The notes: generated by a model not told the origin, from the letters alone. A stretch of DNA of 64,000 bases from an uncultured Eubacteriales bacterium (GCA_900545515.1 UQZA01000002.1:107228-171227), one strand, 5' to 3'; positions 24,357-33,389 are shown, numbered from the stretch's first letter. A program made the numbers and translations.

Positions 24357-26987
24357 ATGCAGCGATTTTACAATGAATCCAAAGAGGCCGCCCTACAAGC
24401 AGTGAAGTCCTCCTCGCAAGGCCTGACCCAGGCGGAGGCCCGGGCCAGGCTGGAACGAAATGGGAAAAATCAACTGGCGCAGGGGAAAAAAGACAGCCTC
24501 CTGAAGCGCTTTTTCCTCCAAATGGCGGACCCCATGATTCTCATTCTGTTGGCCGCCGCCGCCATCAGCGGCGCATTGGCGGTCTATGAAAACGAGAGCT
24601 TTACCGACGTGATCATCATTCTTTTTGTAGTGGTAGTGAATGCTGTTCTGGGGGTGTATCAGGAAAACAAAGCGGAGAAGGCCATTGAGGCCCTGCAGGA
24701 AATGGCTGCCGCCACCTCTAAGGTTTTGCGAGATGGCCAGATGATGACGGTCCGCAGTGAGGACCTGGTAGTGGGCGATGTGGTGCTGCTGGAGGCTGGC
24801 GACGCGGTTCCCGCTGACGGGCGCATTCTGGAGAGCGCCAGCCTGAAAATTGAGGAAGCGGCTCTCACGGGGGAGTCTGTGCCGGTCAACAAGTTTGTCG
24901 ACCTGATTAACCTCCGGGAGGGCGGCAGGGATGTGCCCCTGGGGGACCGGAAAAACATGGTTTACATGGGGTCTACCGTGGTCTATGGCCGGGGCTCCGC
25001 TGTCATCACCGCCACAGGCATGGATACGGAAATGGGTAAGATTGCCGGGGCCCTGGCAGAGGCTCAGGAGGGGCAGACACCCCTGCAGCGGAAGCTTAGC
25101 CAGCTCTCCAAGGTACTGACCTGGCTGGTTTTGGGAATCTGCTTGGTGATTTTCGGCGTGCAGCTTCTGCGGGCCGGTTCCTTCTCTGCTGGTGTGGTGG
25201 TGGATTCCTTCATGGTGGCGGTGTCCCTGGCAGTTGCGGCCATTCCGGAGGGGTTGGCGGCTGTGGTGACGGTGGTGCTGTCCATCGGCGTTACCAATAT
25301 GTCCAAGCGGAACGCCATCATTCGCCGGCTTACGGCGGTGGAAACCCTGGGCTGCGCCCAGATCATTTGCTCTGATAAGACCGGCACCCTGACCCAGAAC
25401 AAGATGACCGTTGTGGATTCCTATGGCAACCTGGAGCAGACGGCCCGGGCCATGGCCCTGTGTTCCGACGCCAAGCTGAGCCCTGAGGGGGAAGCCATGG
25501 GAGAACCCACGGAGGCGGCTCTGGTGGCCTGGGCGGCCAAAGAGGGCCTGGATAAAAACCGTATGGAGCAGGAGGCCCCCCGGGTGGGTGAGGCGCCCTT
25601 CGATTCCGGCCGGAAAATGATGTCCACGATGCACCAGGCCGGAACCAAGGTGCTTCAGTTTACCAAGGGCGCGCCGGATGAGGTGCTGCAGCGGTGCGCC
25701 TGGATTGAAGAACAGGGCCGCCGGGTGGAGCTGACCGAGGCGAGGCGCCAGGAAATTCTGGCGGCCAACAAGGCCATGGCAGGCCGGGCCCTGCGGGTGC
25801 TGTGTGCCGCCTGCCGGATTTGGGACGCCGTCCCTGCCGACACCTCCCCCGCCAACCTGGAGCGGGAGCTCACCTTCCTGGGCTTGGCTGGCATGATTGA
25901 CCCGGTACGGCCCGAGGTGAAGGACGCCATCGCCCAGTGCCGGAGCGCCGGAATCCGCCCCATTATGATCACCGGCGACCATGTGGACACGGCGGTGGCC
26001 ATAGCCAGGGAGCTGGGCATCCTGGAGGGCGGCAGCCGCGCCGTCACTGGCTCCCAGCTGGACGATATGACGGAGGAGGAATTTGAGCGGGAGTTCCGGA
26101 ATATCTCCGTCTATGCCCGGGTCCAGCCGGAGCATAAGACCCGGATTGTGAAGGCCTGGCAAAGCGCCGGTTATGTCACTGCCATGACCGGCGACGGCGT
26201 TAACGACGCCCCCTCTATCAAAACCGCCGACATCGGTGTGGGCATGGGCGTGACAGGCACCGATGTGACCAAAAATGTGGCGGATATGGTCCTGGCTGAC
26301 GATAACTTTGCCACCATTGTGGGAGCTGTGGAGGAGGGCCGCCGGATTTACGACAACATCCGCAAGGCCATTCAGTTCCTCCTGGGCTCCAATATGAGCG
26401 AGGTCATCAGCATCTTTGCCGCTACCCTTCTGGGCTTCACCATCCTTCAGCCGGTGCACCTGCTGTGGATCAATCTGATCACCGATTGCTTCCCCGCTCT
26501 GGCCCTGGGTATGGAGCGGGCGGAGCCGGACATCATGCGCCGGAGGCCCCGGGACGCCAAGGCGGGGATTTTTGCCGGGGGCCTGGGGCTGGATGTGGCC
26601 TACCAAGGTCTGGCGGTGTCGGTTCTCACTCTGATTTCCTACTTTGTGGGCCACTTTATGGAGTCTGGAGTTTGGGAGATCGCCAACTCTCCCGACGGTA
26701 TGACCATGGCGTTCCTGACCCTCTCCATGGCTGAAATTGTCCACAGTCTGAATATGCGGAGCCAGAGAAACAGCATCTTTACCCTAAAGGGCCAGAACAA
26801 GGCCCTGAATCTGGCGGCCCTGGCCTCTCTGGCCCTGACTACCCTGGTCATTGAGGTCCCCGTCCTGGCCAATGCCTTCGGATTTACCCCCATCCGCCTG
26901 GAAGAGTACGCCGTGGCCCTGGGCTTGGCAGTGACCATGCTGCCCCTGGTGGAGCTGGTGAAGTTCTTCCAGCGCCGGAAGAAATAA
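24357..26987 (+). CDS. P-type cation-transporting ATPase (PMCA/SERCA-like P2), riboswitch-controlled, probable Mn2+/Ca2+ exporter
   Basis: An 876-residue P2-type ATPase. In order: N-terminal cation_ATPase_N domain, actuator domain with LTGES, the M4 helix with AAIPEGLAAVV, phosphorylated Asp340 in DKTGTLTQNK, the nucleotide domain with KGAPDEVL, the hinge MTGDGVNDAPS, and a six-helix C-terminal part (residues 700-870). Such proteins export Ca2+ or Mn2+ from the cytoplasm. The Mn riboswitch in its leader makes Mn2+ efflux the best guess. The ATG has AAAGGAACGGAG upstream. Ion specificity is inference, and the ligand residues in M4 and M6 were not modelled. Confidence 0.93.
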   Translation: MQRFYNESKEAALQAVKSSSQGLTQAEARARLERNGKNQLAQGKKDSLLKRFFLQMADPMILILLAAAAISGALAVYENESFTDVIIILFVVVVNAVLGVYQENKAEKAIEALQEMAAATSKVLRDGQMMTVRSEDLVVGDVVLLEAGDAVPADGRILESASLKIEEAALTGESVPVNKFVDLINLREGGRDVPLGDRKNMVYMGSTVVYGRGSAVITATGMDTEMGKIAGALAEAQEGQTPLQRKLSQLSKVLTWLVLGICLVIFGVQLLRAGSFSAGVVVDSFMVAVSLAVAAIPEGLAAVVTVVLSIGVTNMSKRNAIIRRLTAVETLGCAQIICSDKTGTLTQNKMTVVDSYGNLEQTARAMALCSDAKLSPEGEAMGEPTEAALVAWAAKEGLDKNRMEQEAPRVGEAPFDSGRKMMSTMHQAGTKVLQFTKGAPDEVLQRCAWIEEQGRRVELTEARRQEILAANKAMAGRALRVLCAACRIWDAVPADTSPANLERELTFLGLAGMIDPVRPEVKDAIAQCRSAGIRPIMITGDHVDTAVAIARELGILEGGSRAVTGSQLDDMTEEEFEREFRNISVYARVQPEHKTRIVKAWQSAGYVTAMTGDGVNDAPSIKTADIGVGMGVTGTDVTKNVADMVLADDNFATIVGAVEEGRRIYDNIRKAIQFLLGSNMSEVISIFAATLLGFTILQPVHLLWINLITDCFPALALGMERAEPDIMRRRPRDAKAGIFAGGLGLDVAYQGLAVSVLTLISYFVGHFMESGVWEIANSPDGMTMAFLTLSMAEIVHSLNMRSQRNSIFTLKGQNKALNLAALASLALTTLVIEVPVLANAFGFTPIRLEEYAVALGLAVTMLPLVELVKFFQRRKK

Positions 26988-27004
26988 GGAAGCTGCAAGT
27001 GGGC

Positions 27005-27072
27005 GGGTCAGGGCCTACCCTATGGGATGGAGCGTAAAATCTATGCAACATCCGTAGGGTATGGCCTTGACC
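27005..27072 (+). repeat. Imperfect long hairpin downstream of the P-type ATPase gene
   Basis: About 22 paired bases (GGTCA-GGCC-ACCCTA-GG-ATG arms with a few mismatches) enclose a 20-base loop. It is 18 bases after the stop codon and followed by GTTTCGC, so it may act as a weak terminator or stabilising 3' hairpin. The rest of the gap to 27151 shows nothing more. Confidence 0.5.
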
Positions 27073-27151
27073 GTTTCGCTATGCAGCAGTTGGGACGGAT
27101 TGACATCACAGTCATTTTGTGCATGGCTGGAGCACATGCCGTAGCGTTCTC

Positions 27152-27180
27152 TTGACACTGTGCATATAGTGTGATACTAT
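27152..27180 (+). promoter_or_regulatory. Sigma-70 promoter for the small secreted protein gene
   Basis: TTGACA (27152-27157), 17-base spacer, TACTAT (27175-27180), leaving a leader of about 125 bases. Confidence 0.7.
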
Positions 27181-27311
27181 GTAATTGGACTAAGAGGCTG
27201 GGGAAAATGCCTATGCATGGTGGTACAGGGCGGTTCATTTCCTGAGTACCTGCCAGAAGAGGGTCTGGAAGCAGCCAGAGCGTGGCAGAAACTGGAAAAG
27301 GAGGAACTTTT

Positions 27312-27815
27312 ATGAAGAAAATTGTAAGCGTGTGCTTGGCGGGAATTCTGCTGCTATGCTACAGTATTTATGTGTTTGACGCCCGCAACCCCGAGAGCAT
27401 GAGCGGGCAACGGGGCGGCGGAACGGCTGGCTTTACATATCTGAAGAAAACGCCGATTTACTACGGCTCTGAGAGCAATGTGTACTGTGGACTCCATCCT
27501 GATGCGGACCATTGGCAGCGGGTACCCAGCTATTCGTTTACCATGAGCCAGACAGTAGACATGGATGTGGCAGTGACATACAACGGGGAATCATTAGGCG
27601 GACAGATCGCCGTATCTGCTGGCAGCCCCTATGGAGGCGGCTTCACAATTGATGTGGACCAAATGAGGGATTCCAGGCTGGAGGTATTCTGTGACTATGA
27701 CTATGTCGTATACAGGGCTGAAGTCCGGGATTGTAATACAGACCAGGTGTACCAGACCTTCCAATATGCAGATTTTTTCCTGACAGCGGAAAGGTTCATT
27801 CCATATTACGGTTGA
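27312..27815 (+). CDS. Hypothetical secreted or membrane-anchored protein
   Basis: A 167-residue protein that I do not recognise. The N-terminus is a signal sequence or anchor (KK, then IVSVCLAGILLLCYSIYVF). The rest is soluble, with many Tyr, Asp and Gly and alternating strands suggesting a beta fold. No lipobox of the usual form is seen, although a Cys lies in the hydrophobic stretch. Start ATG 27312 has AAGGAGGAAC in front; the in-frame ATG 27282 does not. It has its own promoter and a shared terminator with the amylase gene. No function is offered. Confidence 0.75.
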   Translation: MKKIVSVCLAGILLLCYSIYVFDARNPESMSGQRGGGTAGFTYLKKTPIYYGSESNVYCGLHPDADHWQRVPSYSFTMSQTVDMDVAVTYNGESLGGQIAVSAGSPYGGGFTIDVDQMRDSRLEVFCDYDYVVYRAEVRDCNTDQVYQTFQYADFFLTAERFIPYYG

Positions 27816-27837
27816 TTTCGTTCTAAAAGTGAAAAAT

Positions 27838-27875
27838 AGCGGGAGAAAACACAGAAATTCGTGCTTTCTCCCGCT
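27838..27875. terminator. Bidirectional terminator between the secreted-protein and amylase genes
   Basis: An 11-bp stem AGCGGGAGAAA/TTTCTCCCGCT. On the minus strand it is followed by ATTTTTC; on the plus strand by AAAATATT. It separates convergent genes. Confidence 0.8.
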
Positions 27876-27947
27876 AAAATATTAGGGATCATTTTAGAAA
27901 ACGCTATTTCACAACGCGCCCTTCAATTCATAACCGGCAGGCGCTTT

Positions 27948-29258
27948 TTAACGCTCCATGCGCCAGTAAGCGACGCTATACGGTGGCAGCTGGCTGCCGC
28001 CGCCGAAGTCGTGGGGGGCGCCTGTGATGAGATCCTCCGCCCGGCCTGCGCCGGCGTCAAAATGGGCGGTGTAGGGGGCGCTGTCGGCATTCACAGCCAC
28101 CAGGACTCGCTCTTCCGGAAGGGCCCGCTCAAAAATGATCTGGCGGTTGGTGAGGTGCACATTCCGGTAAGAACCGTAGCACAGGGCAGGGCTTTTTCGC
28201 CGGGCCTGAGCCAGGCAGGCAATCCAGCCGGTGAGGTCGTTCCATTCCGGCTGGTCCAGGGCCGGGCGAAGGGCATCGTCTCCATCGGCCTTTCGCCCCT
28301 GAATGCCCCACTCGCTGCCGTAGTACAGGGCGGGGACGCCGGGCATGCCGAACAGGAGCCCGTAGGCCAGGGGCAGGTGCCGGGACTCATGCAGGATGCT
28401 GGCGATGCGCTCCACGTCGTGGTTGTCCAGGAAGCTGAGGAGGTGCTTCCCCTTGTACAGGGTCCAGGGCTCTGGACCGAACTGCCGGGCCAAGCTGTGG
28501 CCAATCTCAAAGAGATTCATGGAGTTGAAGCTGGAGTACAGGCCCTTATAGCATTCGTAGTTGGTGACGCTGTGGCACATGTCCGGATTCATCCACCGGT
28601 TGTAGTCCCCGTGGAGGGTCTCGCCCAGGAGGACAAAATCCGGCTTTAACCTGCTGGTAAAGGAGCGGAGCTGACGGAGATACCAGTCCGGCAGACAGTA
28701 GGCCACATCCAGCCGCAGACCGTCGATATCCAGCTCCCGGACCCACCGGGAAATGGCGTCAAGCTGATGCTGTACCACGGCCGGATTTTGAAGATTCAGC
28801 TTCACCAGCTCATAGTGTCCCTCCCAGGCTTCATACCAGAAGCCGTCATGGTAGCCGGTGTCTCCATCGAAGCTCAGGTGGAACCAGTCCCGGTAGGGGC
28901 TGTCCCACTTTTTCTCCTGCACATCTCGGAAGGCCCAGAAGCCCCGGCCCACATGGTTGAACACCCCGTCTAGCATCACCCGGAGGCCTGCTGCGTGGAG
29001 GGCCTGGCAAACCCGCCGGAGGTCCTCCCAGGTTCCCAGGCGGCAATCCACGGCGTTGTAGTCCCGGGTATCGTAGCCATGGCGGTCACTTTCCCAAAGT
29101 GGGTTTAGGAGTACAGTGTCTGCACCAGTGGACTGGATATGGGGGATCCAGTCCAAAATCCGAAGAATCCGGTGGGCAAGGTTCCCGTCATGTTCCCGGG
29201 GCGCGCCGCAGAGGCCCAGGGGATAAATCTGATATACAACTGATTCGTCAAACCACAT
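27948..29258 (-). CDS. GH13 alpha-amylase family glycoside hydrolase (cytoplasmic, maltodextrinase-like)
   Basis: A 436-residue single-domain-plus-cap GH13 enzyme. Catalytic residues are visible: nucleophile Asp184 in DGLRLDVAY, acid/base Glu213 in LLGETLHGD, and Asp278 in FLDNHDVE. Region I is DGVFNHVGRGF, with the His conserved. There is no signal peptide, so it acts on imported or stored alpha-glucans in the cytoplasm. It is short compared with neopullulanases (about 580), because the N-terminal domain is missing. ATG 29258 follows AAAGGAGT by ten bases. Exact substrate is unknown. Confidence 0.9.
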   Translation of the reverse strand: MWFDESVVYQIYPLGLCGAPREHDGNLAHRILRILDWIPHIQSTGADTVLLNPLWESDRHGYDTRDYNAVDCRLGTWEDLRRVCQALHAAGLRVMLDGVFNHVGRGFWAFRDVQEKKWDSPYRDWFHLSFDGDTGYHDGFWYEAWEGHYELVKLNLQNPAVVQHQLDAISRWVRELDIDGLRLDVAYCLPDWYLRQLRSFTSRLKPDFVLLGETLHGDYNRWMNPDMCHSVTNYECYKGLYSSFNSMNLFEIGHSLARQFGPEPWTLYKGKHLLSFLDNHDVERIASILHESRHLPLAYGLLFGMPGVPALYYGSEWGIQGRKADGDDALRPALDQPEWNDLTGWIACLAQARRKSPALCYGSYRNVHLTNRQIIFERALPEERVLVAVNADSAPYTAHFDAGAGRAEDLITGAPHDFGGGSQLPPYSVAYWRMER

Positions 29259-29424
29259 ATTTAGTAGACTCCTTTGCTCTTCGTACCTGCCAGTATAGTG
29301 CCCGAACAGCCGGTTTGTCAAGTGTGAGACTGGGGGCGGCAGGTGGGAGCTACGTCCCACCCCTGTGCGGGCCCACAGCGTACGCCCCTATAAGGGCATG
29401 CTGTGGAGAAATGCAGGGGAAACG

Positions 29425-29453
29425 TTGACTTTTTTCCGGGAAACGTGTATAGT
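29425..29453 (+). promoter_or_regulatory. Sigma-70 promoter for the DUF3048 lipoprotein gene
   Basis: TTGACT (29425-29430), 17-base spacer, TATAGT (29448-29453), 55 bases before the ATG. Confidence 0.75.
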
Positions 29454-29508
29454 GGACGTATGAAATTCCCAGTAGGACAATTTTTTCTGAACCTGAGGAG
29501 TGTGAATT

Positions 29509-30591
29509 ATGAAAAAACAGCTTGCTGCTGGCCTGGCCTGCCTACTCCTGTTGACTGGCTGCGCCAAGTCCCCTGCTACGGAGGATACCACACCCACCCT
29601 TCCCGAGACAACCCCGGTTACGTCAGCGCCTACGGCGGCGCCGGAAACCGTACCGCCGGAGACAGAGAAGGCCCCCAGCTATGTCAATCCCCTGACTGGA
29701 GAGGCCCTGAGCGCTCCCTATGACGAAAGCCGTCCCTATGCGGTCATGATTAATAACATCCAAGTGGCTATGCCTCAATGCGGTACCAGCCATGCTGACA
29801 TCATGTATGAAGTTCTGGCAGAGGGTGGCATCACCCGGATGATGGCAATTTTCTCCAACCTGGAGGGGGAGACGCCCCTGGGTTCCATCCGGTCTCTGCG
29901 CCCCTACTACCTGAGCATTGCCCGCTCCTACGATGCCATTATGGTCCACGCCGGGGCCAGCGAGGGCGCCTATGCCGATCTGGCCAGTACTGGCTGGGAC
30001 CACATTGACGGCGTGCAAGGCGCCAACTCCGGGAACTATTATTATCGGGTCCAGGAACGGATCAACAACGCCGGTTATGAGCACAGTCTCTTTATCGACA
30101 TGGACAGTGCTGCCGCCTATGCCAAGGCCATGAATTGCCGTTTTCAGCATGAGGACTACCAGAATGCCCTCTCCTTTGCAGGCGAGCCCCTTACAGATGG
30201 GACGCCTGCCAGCCAGGTGACTGTGCATTTCCGCACCAGCAAGACCACCTCCTTCACCTACGATGCCGGAACCAAGCTCTATACCGGTGCGCAGTACGGG
30301 AGCGATTGGGTCGATGGGAATGATGGGACGGCGCTCACGTTCCGTAATCTTCTGGTGCTTGGCGCCGAAACCAAGACCATTGATGACTACGGCCGTCTGG
30401 CGGTCACCCTGACCGGGAAGGGGGAGGGCCATCTCATCCGGGATGGTCAGTGTGTACCCATTACCTGGTCCCGGGAGAAGGAGGATATGCCCTTCACCTA
30501 CACCTTTGCAGACGGATCTCCCGCTACGTTGGCAGCGGGTAAGACCTATGTAGCTGTGGTGCCCCCGGAAAGTGCCCTGGATTTGGAATAA
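29509..30591 (+). CDS. DUF3048 domain-containing lipoprotein (YerB-like)
   Basis: A 360-residue protein. A lipoprotein signal peptide ends in LLTGC with the lipidated Cys18. A Thr/Pro-rich linker runs from 19 to about 60. The first DUF3048 domain follows, with the signature AVMINNIQVAMPQ, DIMYEVLAEGGITR and SIRSLRPYYLSIA. The second half, VTVHFRTSKTTSFTYDA onward with WSREKEDMPFTY, is the C-terminal DUF3048 domain. The family includes B. subtilis YerB, a surface lipoprotein of unknown activity. The gene is monocistronic, with its own promoter and terminator. Confidence 0.92.
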   Translation: MKKQLAAGLACLLLLTGCAKSPATEDTTPTLPETTPVTSAPTAAPETVPPETEKAPSYVNPLTGEALSAPYDESRPYAVMINNIQVAMPQCGTSHADIMYEVLAEGGITRMMAIFSNLEGETPLGSIRSLRPYYLSIARSYDAIMVHAGASEGAYADLASTGWDHIDGVQGANSGNYYYRVQERINNAGYEHSLFIDMDSAAAYAKAMNCRFQHEDYQNALSFAGEPLTDGTPASQVTVHFRTSKTTSFTYDAGTKLYTGAQYGSDWVDGNDGTALTFRNLLVLGAETKTIDDYGRLAVTLTGKGEGHLIRDGQCVPITWSREKEDMPFTYTFADGSPATLAAGKTYVAVVPPESALDLE

Positions 30592-30604
30592 CGATCGAAA
30601 CGTG

Positions 30605-30657
30605 CAGGCTGCTGCAAAGCTCCATTCAATCCGGAGCCTTGCAGCAGCCTGTTTTTT
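30605..30657 (+). terminator. Terminator of the DUF3048 gene
   Basis: A 19-base arm CAGGCTGCTGCAAAGCTCC pairs with its inverted copy around a short loop, followed by TTTTTTC. Confidence 0.92.
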
Positions 30658-30706
30658 CAGAGTTTCAAGTGGACTCCCTAGGGGATTTGCCTGGTTCCGG
30701 TTATCG

Positions 30707-32866
30707 TCAGCCCAGCAGTTGTGCCAGCTCTGTCATGGCCGCGATTTCTCCGGTCCCCAGGTCCCGGAGGATCTGAAGCTGCGCCTGAATGGCGGCTTGA
30801 TAGACGGCAATCTCCTGGGAAAAGTCTCCATCCACCTCGTCATAGCGGGCAAAAATGCTGCGGGTGGCGGCGTCCACATCGGCTTTGGCAAAGCCAATGT
30901 TCGTACCCCAGTACAGGTTTTCCTGGTTGTCCGGCCCCCAAAGCATGTCGTCCTGCACTGCGATGACTTCTGGGGAGAAATACATGGCGTACCATTCCAG
31001 CACGTTATTGACAGTCCAGGCATATTCGTCCACGGCTGTGGCCACGTCTCCTGTCTCCAGGCAGGCGATGATGTCTCGGCAGAGCTGAATGTTTTCCTGA
31101 GGGGCTTCGTGAGGGACGATGGGCCGCTCGTACATCAGGCCCAGCAGGTGCTTTTGGGCGTATGCAAAGGCCTTCAGGTTCTGGTCTGTGAGCTGTGCAC
31201 CCTCAGCCCGCAGGGAGGCCATGGTTTCCAAATCCTGGCGCTTCTGGGCTTGCAGATAGGCGTTGTTCACGGTTTTAATTCGGCCAATCATGTTCTGGGC
31301 AGCAGTCTTCAGCTCCTCCAGGGCTGCCTGGAAGGCGGCGGTGTCTACGCCAGATTCAGCCATGAGGGGTTCATTCATAGCCGCGAGAATGCGGTCATAC
31401 TGGGCGGTGAAATCCAGATAGAGGGCCGGAGTTTGATCGATGTACATGGCCAAGGCGCCGTAATACCGGATGTTGAAGTCCATGACGGCTTCGTTGTAGG
31501 TATCCGGTGTGTCGTATTGACTGTGGTAGATGTCAAGGTAGAAGGGGAAGACCGTCTCCATATCCTTTTGCAGCAGGAAGCCGTTCACGGTGGAGGGCAC
31601 GCCGGCAGCATAGTAGGAAAAATCATCCGAGTAAGTATAGGTCTGGTATCCTTCCGTCAGAACTCCGTCGGGGAAGCAGCCCTCCGGATCGGGGGAGTAG
31701 GCGTATTCATTGGCAAAGTAGTCCAGCATGGAGAACATCTCCGGGGCTGAGTATGTGCTGGTATAGGTGTCAAATTCATAGGCCGGAAGCTCAAAGTTGA
31801 TGAAGGCCAGGGTCTTGCCCACCCACTCGGGGTGAACCTGGTTGATCATCTCCCAGGCGCCCACAGTCCAGTCATACTGGGTGTAGGACGAGCCCCACTC
31901 CTCAGCGCCATGGAGGCAGAATACTATGTCGTTTTCCGGCTGATATCCGCTGTCCACCAAGGCCTTGGCCATGGACAGCACCAGGCCCACGGCGCAGTTG
32001 TCGTCCTGGAAGCCCCAGAAATGGACGTCGTAATGGCCGCCCACCAGGATTTGACGGTCTGAGGATTTGCCCTTCAGCACGCCGGTCACATTGTAGGTGG
32101 TCCCGGTGTCCACCTCCACCTGGTTGTCCACCACCAGGGTGGCGGTGACGGTCCCAGCGGCCAGCTTCTCCTGAAGCTCCCGGGAAGCTGCCACGCTAAT
32201 GGACAGGGTGGGGATATTGGCAGGGCCGCAGATGTCCTGGCTGTTGAGGGCATCGTCTGCAATTTGGGCAAAGCCGCCCACGTTTGCTGCCAGGACTGCC
32301 GCAGCACCTTGATGCTCTGCCTCCAGCATGGGATAGGTAATCCACCAGTCGGCCCGCTGGTCGATGTCGATGAGGACAATTTTCCCGGTCACGTCCAGCT
32401 CCTGGTAGTCCCACATGGTTCCCTTGCCTGCATAGACCAGCTCTGCGGTAATGCCCTCCGTGGGAGTGGAGGCGGTGGCATAGGAATAGACCGGGTATTC
32501 TTTGCCATCTACGGTAAAGCTGGCGCCGTTGAACTGCCAGCGATCGCAGGAAGCTGCGGTTTTTTCCACATCTGTGAGGCCAATCTCCGCCATAACGCCG
32601 GCCAGATAGTCCGCAGTGGCGTGCTCGGCATCGCTGCCGGCGTTCCGGCCGCCCAGGGCAGAGTTGAAGTACTTCGGATTTGTAGTCAGCTCCAGGGCGA
32701 TGTCATAGGCAAAATCCGGAGAGACAGCGTCCATAAAGCCATCGTACATTCCTTGGAGGGAGGCAGGCTGCTCCTGGGTAGGCTCGGTGGGAGCCGTGGG
32801 CTGCTGGCAGGCGGTGAGCCCCAAAAGTACAAGGCTCAGGAACAATGCGGTCAGTTTCTTTCTCAA
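30707..32866 (-). CDS. M28 family zinc metallopeptidase, secreted lipoprotein
   Basis: A 719-residue lipoprotein with a signal peptide ending LGLTAC (Cys20) and a Thr/Gln/Pro linker. A PA-like insert lies around 130-240. The M28 catalytic part follows: GGHYDVHFWGFQDDNCAVG near 275-295 gives zinc ligands His and Asp, and HGAEEWGS near 318 gives the catalytic Glu pair. The last 250 residues are helical and of unknown role. It should be a cell-surface aminopeptidase or carboxypeptidase. The start is TTG 32866, with TTTAGGAGG seven bases before it. A structured leader RNA ending in a terminator lies directly upstream, so attenuation of this gene is likely. Confidence 0.9.
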   Translation of the reverse strand: MRKKLTALFLSLVLLGLTACQQPTAPTEPTQEQPASLQGMYDGFMDAVSPDFAYDIALELTTNPKYFNSALGGRNAGSDAEHATADYLAGVMAEIGLTDVEKTAASCDRWQFNGASFTVDGKEYPVYSYATASTPTEGITAELVYAGKGTMWDYQELDVTGKIVLIDIDQRADWWITYPMLEAEHQGAAAVLAANVGGFAQIADDALNSQDICGPANIPTLSISVAASRELQEKLAAGTVTATLVVDNQVEVDTGTTYNVTGVLKGKSSDRQILVGGHYDVHFWGFQDDNCAVGLVLSMAKALVDSGYQPENDIVFCLHGAEEWGSSYTQYDWTVGAWEMINQVHPEWVGKTLAFINFELPAYEFDTYTSTYSAPEMFSMLDYFANEYAYSPDPEGCFPDGVLTEGYQTYTYSDDFSYYAAGVPSTVNGFLLQKDMETVFPFYLDIYHSQYDTPDTYNEAVMDFNIRYYGALAMYIDQTPALYLDFTAQYDRILAAMNEPLMAESGVDTAAFQAALEELKTAAQNMIGRIKTVNNAYLQAQKRQDLETMASLRAEGAQLTDQNLKAFAYAQKHLLGLMYERPIVPHEAPQENIQLCRDIIACLETGDVATAVDEYAWTVNNVLEWYAMYFSPEVIAVQDDMLWGPDNQENLYWGTNIGFAKADVDAATRSIFARYDEVDGDFSQEIAVYQAAIQAQLQILRDLGTGEIAAMTELAQLLG

Positions 32867-32897
32867 TGTTTTTCCTCCTAAAGTCGTTTTGAAAATA

Positions 32898-33238
32898 TAT
32901 AAAAAACAGGCGACACGTCCAGAAACATGTCACCTGCAAAACCAACAGATCCATGGGCCGGTGGGGCCAGGAGCTGCGTTAAACTGGCATTCAGAGTCTA
33001 TACAGCAAAGATACTTTTACTACTCTTATTGACCGTTTCACAAGTTGACCGCTTCAACTTATAAAATTTGAGCTTCTAACTCAATCAATAAGGCAACGAA
33101 AGTTGCCAAACCGCACTGGCGGTGCGGTCCCGTCTCTTCGACGGGTTTTCGGCATTTGACCCGGCCGTCCGTGTAGCCTTAGCTTTCCGGAGGAAAGCGG
33201 TCATTATCTTTGACTGGATAGCCACCAATCAGAAAACG
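32898..33238 (-). ncRNA. Structured RNA of unknown family: M28 leader or stand-alone small RNA
   Basis: On the minus strand a perfect-spaced promoter (33272-33244) starts an RNA of about 340 bases ending in a terminator 31 bases before the M28 start. It contains perfect stems at 33214-33200 (4 bp), 33198-33182 (7 bp), 33145-33129 (6 bp), 33128-33110 (7 bp) and 33107-33092 (6 bp). A three-way junction follows, closed by 33091-33085/33032-33026, with inner stems 33084-33068 and 33060-33042. No protein can be read from it. It matches none of the riboswitch motifs I know (T-box, c-di-GMP, SAM, cobalamin, Mn, guanidine). Plus-strand transcription lacks a promoter and terminator. Confidence 0.75.
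32904..32937 (-). terminator. Intrinsic terminator of the structured RNA, ahead of the M28 gene
   Basis: Read on the minus strand, CAGGTGACATG pairs with CGTGTCGCCTG (two G-U pairs) and is followed by TTTTTTATATA. It stands between the structured RNA and the M28 ribosome site. Confidence 0.88.
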
Positions 33239-33243
33239 GGCAT

Positions 33244-33272
33244 ATTATAATATCGCTTTTGGGAAAATGCAA
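33244..33272 (-). promoter_or_regulatory. Sigma-70 promoter of the structured RNA
   Basis: Minus-strand TTGCAT (33272-33267), exactly 17 bases, TATAAT (33249-33244). Transcription should begin near 33237. Confidence 0.85.
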
Positions 33273-33360
33273 GCACTTTTCTGAAAAATTTTCCTGCCCC
33301 ATTCTCCTACAGCGCGCCGGAGGGGCAGAATCGGTTACCACAAACCGGCAGAAATCTCTC

Positions 33361-33389
33361 TTGCTTTTTTATCTGGAACTGCGTACAAT
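33361..33389 (+). promoter_or_regulatory. Sigma-70 promoter for rubredoxin
   Basis: TTGCTT (33361-33366), 17-base spacer, TACAAT (33384-33389). A small CCCCGG/CCGGGG hairpin lies in the leader. Confidence 0.7.

Noticed and set aside
24393..26744. Very long open frame antisense to the P-type ATPase gene
   Set aside because: It is a codon-bias shadow in GC-rich DNA; the plus strand encodes all ATPase motifs without a break.
32264..32881. Plus-strand open frame opposite the M28 gene
   Set aside because: It is a shadow frame; the minus strand carries the lipobox and catalytic motifs.
33092..33107. GAAA-tetraloop hairpin suggesting the structured RNA is on the plus strand
   Set aside because: On the plus strand this one stem has a GNRA loop, but no promoter or terminator is found in that direction, whereas the minus strand has both with ideal geometry.
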